From positions 1 to 8,353 of the forward strand of contig CAYQPF010000191.1 of assembly GCA_964419225.1 (NCBI GenBank): 8,353 nt of DNA. Reading direction: 5' to 3'. This DNA comes from CAYQPF01 sp964419225. Its GTDB lineage: Bacteria > Cloacimonadota > Cloacimonadia > Cloacimonadales > CAYQPF01. The position numbers and the translations under genes are program-made. Of this stretch, positions 5,360-8,353 are shown one piece after another (within the stretch, counting starts at the first letter, position 1; every line of letters begins with the position of its first letter). The notes under the pieces were generated by a model, which saw only the letters and a program-made list of their open reading frames with translations, ran no database searches and was not told where the DNA came from.

Positions 5360-5666
5360 ATGATAATTAAGGTGAAGAAGAATTTAGCCAAATTCTTCAA
5401 TAGCGGGAAAGAACTGGAAAAGAAATATGGGGTTGAGAATTCCAAAAAGATTATGCTCAGGATTCAGCAGCTGAAAGCATGTACGACACTCCAAGAGGCA
5501 TTTCACATTCCAGGAGCTGATTTTCATCCTTGGAAAGGTAATAAAAAAAGGGGTTTTCGGACTGAAGCTTAAAGAACCCCACAGACTATTGATCATTGAA
5601 GTCAAGGATGAATTAAACACCATAGAAATAATAGGAGTTGAAGATCTGCATGGAAAAACAAAATAA
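5360..5666 (+). pseudogene. higB: HigB/RelE-family toxin, frameshifted
   Basis: The intact frame from ATG 5360 gives only 70 aa, ending in TAA 5570-5572. Removing one base at the A7G4 run (5543-5553) restores a 101-aa protein to TAA 5664-5666, a normal HigB size. It then reads HPWKGNKKGVFGLKLKEPHR, followed by LLIIEV and IEIIGVEDLHGK. This is the typical plasmid-maintenance-killer pattern (H-x-L-K-G-N-x-K-G-x-F...R-L). Family members are ribosome-dependent mRNA interferases with key residues in the C-terminal half. The 70-aa product lacks that half and should be inactive unless slippage on the A7 run restores the frame. Alternatives are a sequencing or assembly error in the homopolymer, or true decay. 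The restored frame overlaps the HigA start by 17 nt, the normal arrangement for higBA. Only a weak AGG (5348-5350) precedes ATG. Confidence 0.75.
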
Positions 5667-6765
5667 CATATTGGTTGAATTAAACACAGATTATACAGCC
5701 CATCCGGGTTTAACAATTTCCGACTTTCTGGATGAGAATGATGTCTCACAAAAGGAATTCGCAGAAAAACTTTCCTGCTCTCCAAAACATCTGAATGAAA
5801 TAATCAAGGGGAAAAAGAGTATTACACCTGAAATGGCTAAGAAACTTCAATTAATCACCAAACTCTCTTTTACCTTCTGGATGAATCTGCAAAACAACTT
5901 TGATGAATTTGAAGAAAACCAAAAACTGGCTAAATTAATAACTGACAACAAATCTGTCATTGATCTCTATCCTATCAGGGATATGATAAAAAAGAAACTT
6001 ATTCCAGAATGCAAAACAGTTATCGAAAAAGGCATGGCTTTACTCTCATATTTTAATCTAACTAGTTTTGATGATCTCAGAAATCCAAATATTCCTTCCT
6101 ATCAGCCCAAGCACTCAAAATCCCAACCCAACACCTATTCAATTTACACCTGGCTGACTGAAGCTCATAAGAAATCTGATAGCTTTGGTGCAATTTCTTA
6201 TTCCCGTAGAAAGCTAAAAGAAAACTATCTTTTATTTAAATCTTTCAGCAAAATCACTGAGCCCAAAGATTTCTTTCCCAAAATTCAACAGGAACTTCTT
6301 AAATGTGGTGTGATTCTGGTTTTTGTGCCGGAGTTAATTAACTCTAATATCTTCGGTGCTGTCTTACTAAACAAGAAGAAATCCGTTGTTATAGCCTTAT
6401 CTCTCAGACTGAAAAGCAATGATCATCTCTGGTTTTCCTTATTTCACGAAATTGGTCATCTCCTCCTGCATTATGATGATTTACAACTCAAAAGTGATAA
6501 TTCTTTCCTGGATTATGATGGTAATTCCGACATACAAATGGAAGTCGAAGCTAACAACTTTGCAGCCAATGCACTCATCAATCCCGAACGCTATACCCAA
6601 TTCACATTCCAAGGTGTTTTCTCCAAAACCGCTGTTGAGACTTTCGCAAATGCCATTGGTATTCATCCAGGCATTGTCGTTGGTCGTCTCCAGCATGATA
6701 AATATGTTGCATTTAATAATGTGGATTTGAATGGTTTGAAAGATAGGTATGAGTGGGAGTTTTAA
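5650..6765 (+). CDS. higA: HigA-type antitoxin fused to ImmA/IrrE-like metallopeptidase domain
   Basis: A 371-aa protein. Residues 17-85 form a HigA/VapI-type XRE helix-turn-helix: HPG...ISDFLDENDVSQKEFAEKL, then KHLNEIIKGKKSIT and a KLSFTFWMNLQ ending. This part would neutralise HigB and repress the operon. A helical linker (90-200) leads to an ImmA/IrrE (M78-like) zinc-peptidase domain (about 205-355). It has HEIGH at 266-270 (H266, E267, H270) and a likely third ligand, E300, in EANNFAAN. ImmA-type peptidases cleave regulators to lift repression. Here the fusion suggests self-controlled derepression, but that is inference. Start: ATG 5650 is preferred, with GGAG 5634-5637 upstream. The in-frame TTG 5638 abuts that GGAG and is unlikely. 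Since HigB is broken, this gene may now act as an orphan regulator. Its stop overlaps that of the convergent HNH gene. Confidence 0.88.
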   Translation: MEKQNNILVELNTDYTAHPGLTISDFLDENDVSQKEFAEKLSCSPKHLNEIIKGKKSITPEMAKKLQLITKLSFTFWMNLQNNFDEFEENQKLAKLITDNKSVIDLYPIRDMIKKKLIPECKTVIEKGMALLSYFNLTSFDDLRNPNIPSYQPKHSKSQPNTYSIYTWLTEAHKKSDSFGAISYSRRKLKENYLLFKSFSKITEPKDFFPKIQQELLKCGVILVFVPELINSNIFGAVLLNKKKSVVIALSLRLKSNDHLWFSLFHEIGHLLLHYDDLQLKSDNSFLDYDGNSDIQMEVEANNFAANALINPERYTQFTFQGVFSKTAVETFANAIGIHPGIVVGRLQHDKYVAFNNVDLNGLKDRYEWEF

Positions 6766-7718
6766 TTTAAATTATTTAATTGATTGATCACATCATTAAT
6801 CAATTTCGATAAAGGTCTTTCATGATACTTTTCTTCATCACTTGGCACATTGAACATCATTCTGTAAATATCCTCTTCAGATAATCCAGACAAATACAAT
6901 CCTAAACCTGACATACTCTTTATGTAATATTTGTTATATATCTGATGGTTCTTGATCAAATCAAGTATTACATCCTTGTGCCATGCATATCTTTCACGTA
7001 GCATTAGATCATCAACCTGTTTCTTAGTATCAGGATCGCTCTTTGCTACAAATTCAATTTCGAGATCCTCTTCTTTGTTTGTTAAGGTTGGCAATGATTC
7101 GTTTAAAAATTTTAATTCAAAATAATTACTTTTCCCAAAGTCCTTCTCATGAGGAGTTATATTATAATTCTTTGTTGATTTAATATGATTACATTGGTAA
7201 CATGAAGGGATCAAATTGAAAAAAGATAAAGCAAATAATGGATTACTACTTTTATTTAGAAAATGATCAATTTGTGGTCTCATTTTTCCATTTGTTGATC
7301 TAATTACTGGAATATAATTAGAATTACAATATGGGCATGTTTTTAAACCAATCTCTTTTACAAATTCATATGCACCCCACTTTTCTCCCTCCCCATCCTC
7401 AAACCCTGGATTAGAAAACTTCTCATAATCAATTATCTGAAAGATATTTTTCTTAAAACTCTTATTTTTCATATTCAATGCTTTTATCATGGCATTTAAT
7501 TGGGTTCTTCTATTTCTTAATGCTGTTATATCTTCAGATAATATTTGTTTTAAATTTTCTTTTAAATACTGTTTCAGATTATTCGAAGCTGTTTCATTGC
7601 ATTCTTGTACCGGAAATAGTGAATCCCATTTCTCATCAATTTCTCTTTGAATATAAGTTTTGCAAATCTTGACATGCTTTTCCTTCAGTTGCTCAATATC
7701 TTTCTTAATTCTTAACAT
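6762..7718 (-). CDS. HNH endonuclease, PtuB-like (Septu-type module)
   Basis: A 318-aa protein. The HNH/zinc core is at about residues 124-182: CPYC (128-131), IDHF with D151 and H152, NPLFALSFFNLIPSC, and a second CYQC followed by N177 (173-177). The two CxxC pairs would bind structural zinc, and the DH plus Asn would form the metal-dependent nuclease site. The N-terminal 100 residues are helical and charged. The C-terminal tail RPLSKLINDVINQL matches the ending common in HNH partners of AAA ATPases. The gene follows the ATPase with a 7-nt overlap (ATGTTAA), and AAGGTG (7727-7732) is 8 nt before its ATG, indicating translational coupling. In Septu, PtuA ATPase and PtuB HNH act together against phage; retron Ec78-type systems use the same pair. 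It is somewhat long for PtuB. The specific system is inferred. Confidence 0.85.
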   Translation of the reverse strand: MLRIKKDIEQLKEKHVKICKTYIQREIDEKWDSLFPVQECNETASNNLKQYLKENLKQILSEDITALRNRRTQLNAMIKALNMKNKSFKKNIFQIIDYEKFSNPGFEDGEGEKWGAYEFVKEIGLKTCPYCNSNYIPVIRSTNGKMRPQIDHFLNKSSNPLFALSFFNLIPSCYQCNHIKSTKNYNITPHEKDFGKSNYFELKFLNESLPTLTNKEEDLEIEFVAKSDPDTKKQVDDLMLRERYAWHKDVILDLIKNHQIYNKYYIKSMSGLGLYLSGLSEEDIYRMMFNVPSDEEKYHERPLSKLINDVINQLNNLN

Positions 7719-8353
7719 TGTCTTAACACCTTTACCTTAGTATTTAGGCATTTCTTAAGTTTTCCAAGAAAATCATCATCTCCATTATAGTTTACAAGGG
7801 CATTTTCTAATCTTTTTGATAAGTATGTTTTTAATAGAGGTTCACCAATAGCAGATATTGTCCTCCTAATTTTATCTATTTTCTCCTCTGAATACTTAAT
7901 TTCCTCTTTCTTTTCTTCTATTCCTCTAATAAACTCGTTTACTTCGTCAATCTTAGTTTTCGCAATATCTCCAATATAGACATCATCTCCAAAAAAGAAA
8001 CTATCATGTAATAATGAGTATATGTTCGCTCCGAAAGTATCGTACTTTTTTTCAAGACTAGCAAAATCCAACACTTCTGTGTTTCTTCTACTACTGGCTT
8101 CTATTCTCAGTCTTACAACATTAGATGGTAAGATGTCTGACAATGATATTGGATTATTTGTCGTATAAACGATTTGAACATTAATTTGATTATTGTTATC
8201 TGATGCTAAAGTACTACCAATATCCAGTTTTATAAAATCTATGAAATTAATAAGAAGTGATTTCTGCCATTCTGGATGTAAATAAACTTCTGGTTCATCC
8301 AACAAAATAAGTAGATCATTCTTTGAAAACTCTTTCTTTTTAGTTGTTATTAA
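7712..8353 (-). CDS. AAA/ABC-type ATPase, PtuA-like, C-terminal part (runs off right edge)
   Basis: The frame is open to the window edge and 213 C-terminal residues are visible. The Walker B and catalytic Glu are seen as NDLLILLDEPE (D19, E20 counted from the edge), followed by VYLHPEWQ, the D-loop region of AAA_15/AAA_21 (OLD/RecF-like) ATPases. YTTNNPISLSDILPSNVVRL (63-82) corresponds to the H-loop region, where the usual His in T-H-S-P is Asn (N66). FGANIYSLLHDSFFF and IGDIAKTKI (107-135) are typical of this ATPase group. A charged coiled-coil-like segment (137-166) follows. There is no TOPRIM domain after the ATPase core, as in PtuA and unlike OLD nucleases. The N-terminus with Walker A is outside the window. 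An internal TTG at 8305 is not a real start. Confidence 0.85.
   Translation of the reverse strand, partial: LITTKKKEFSKNDLLILLDEPEVYLHPEWQKSLLINFIDFIKLDIGSTLASDNNNQINVQIVYTTNNPISLSDILPSNVVRLRIEASSRRNTEVLDFASLEKKYDTFGANIYSLLHDSFFFGDDVYIGDIAKTKIDEVNEFIRGIEEKKEEIKYSEEKIDKIRRTISAIGEPLLKTYLSKRLENALVNYNGDDDFLGKLKKCLNTKVKVLRQC
7727..7732 (-). promoter_or_regulatory. Ribosome binding site of HNH gene inside ATPase gene
   Basis: AAGGTG on the complement lies 8 nt before the HNH ATG (7718-7716), within the last codons of the ATPase gene. The HNH ATG overlaps the ATPase stop TAA (7714-7712) in ATGTTAA, so re-initiation by terminating ribosomes is likely. This should fix the ratio of the two proteins. 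Confidence 0.7.

Noticed and set aside
5543..5553. Programmed -1 ribosomal frameshift in higB
   Set aside because: The A-rich run resembles a slippery site, but a -1 shift leads to the wrong frame. Restoring HigB needs loss of one base (or gain of two).
5384..5785. 133-aa open frame on - across higB/higA
   Set aside because: It is antisense to the recognisable HigB and HigA sequences and lacks family features.

Overview
The window looks like a piece of an AT-rich bacterial chromosome, in an accessory (defence-type) region. Four of the seven protein genes belong to, or sit in, recognisable conflict modules. Most coding sequences have clear Shine-Dalgarno sites (for example AAGGAG before the TPR gene and GAGGG before the minus-strand orphan), which argues against a typical Bacteroidota genome. 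The intergenic spacers are full of short degenerate dispersed repeats and GC-rich palindromes. My impression, from that repeat style and the low G+C, is an FCB-type or candidate-phylum bacterium such as Cloacimonadota. That is an inference, not something shown here.

Layout. Positions 1-468 are non-coding and repeat-dense: three perfect 10-bp-stem palindromes and a duplicated block of about 50 bp. A XerD-like tyrosine recombinase follows (469-1371, +). It is convergent with an unrecognised 182-aa gene (1422-1970, -), with a heptamer tandem repeat between the two stop codons. Another repeat-rich spacer (1971-2493) carries a third copy of the GC-rich palindrome and then a plausible sigma70-type promoter.

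That promoter leads into a two-gene operon. The first gene encodes a TIR-like/DUF4062-like putative effector (2494-3087, +). The second encodes a coiled-coil plus TPR protein (3102-4955, +) with eight 46-residue repeats in exact 138-bp register. The same short motif of about 16 residues (core KIYNFNNSNF) ends the effector and begins the TPR protein. This C-terminal/N-terminal sharing between adjacent genes is how bacterial amyloid-type signalling motifs couple an effector to a sensor. It makes this pair the best candidate in the window for a poorly described signalling or defence system.

After a 404-bp spacer comes a HigBA-type addiction module (5360-6765, +). The HigB toxin reading frame is broken by one base at an A7G4 run. 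The HigA-like antitoxin is fused to an ImmA/IrrE-type HExxH metallopeptidase domain. Convergent with it, sharing stop-codon bases, is a minus-strand pair: an AAA/ABC-type ATPase (3' part only, running off the right edge) followed by an HNH endonuclease with CxxC/DH/CxxC. The ATPase and HNH genes overlap by 7 nt. This order and these families match a Septu (PtuA-PtuB) type anti-phage module, or the PtuAB effector part of a retron; the part that would decide lies outside the window.

Together the region reads as a small defence island next to a Xer recombinase and repeat clusters: an effector/sensor pair, a damaged toxin-antitoxin unit and a Septu-like nuclease system. No tRNA, rRNA, CRISPR array or complete insertion sequence was seen.
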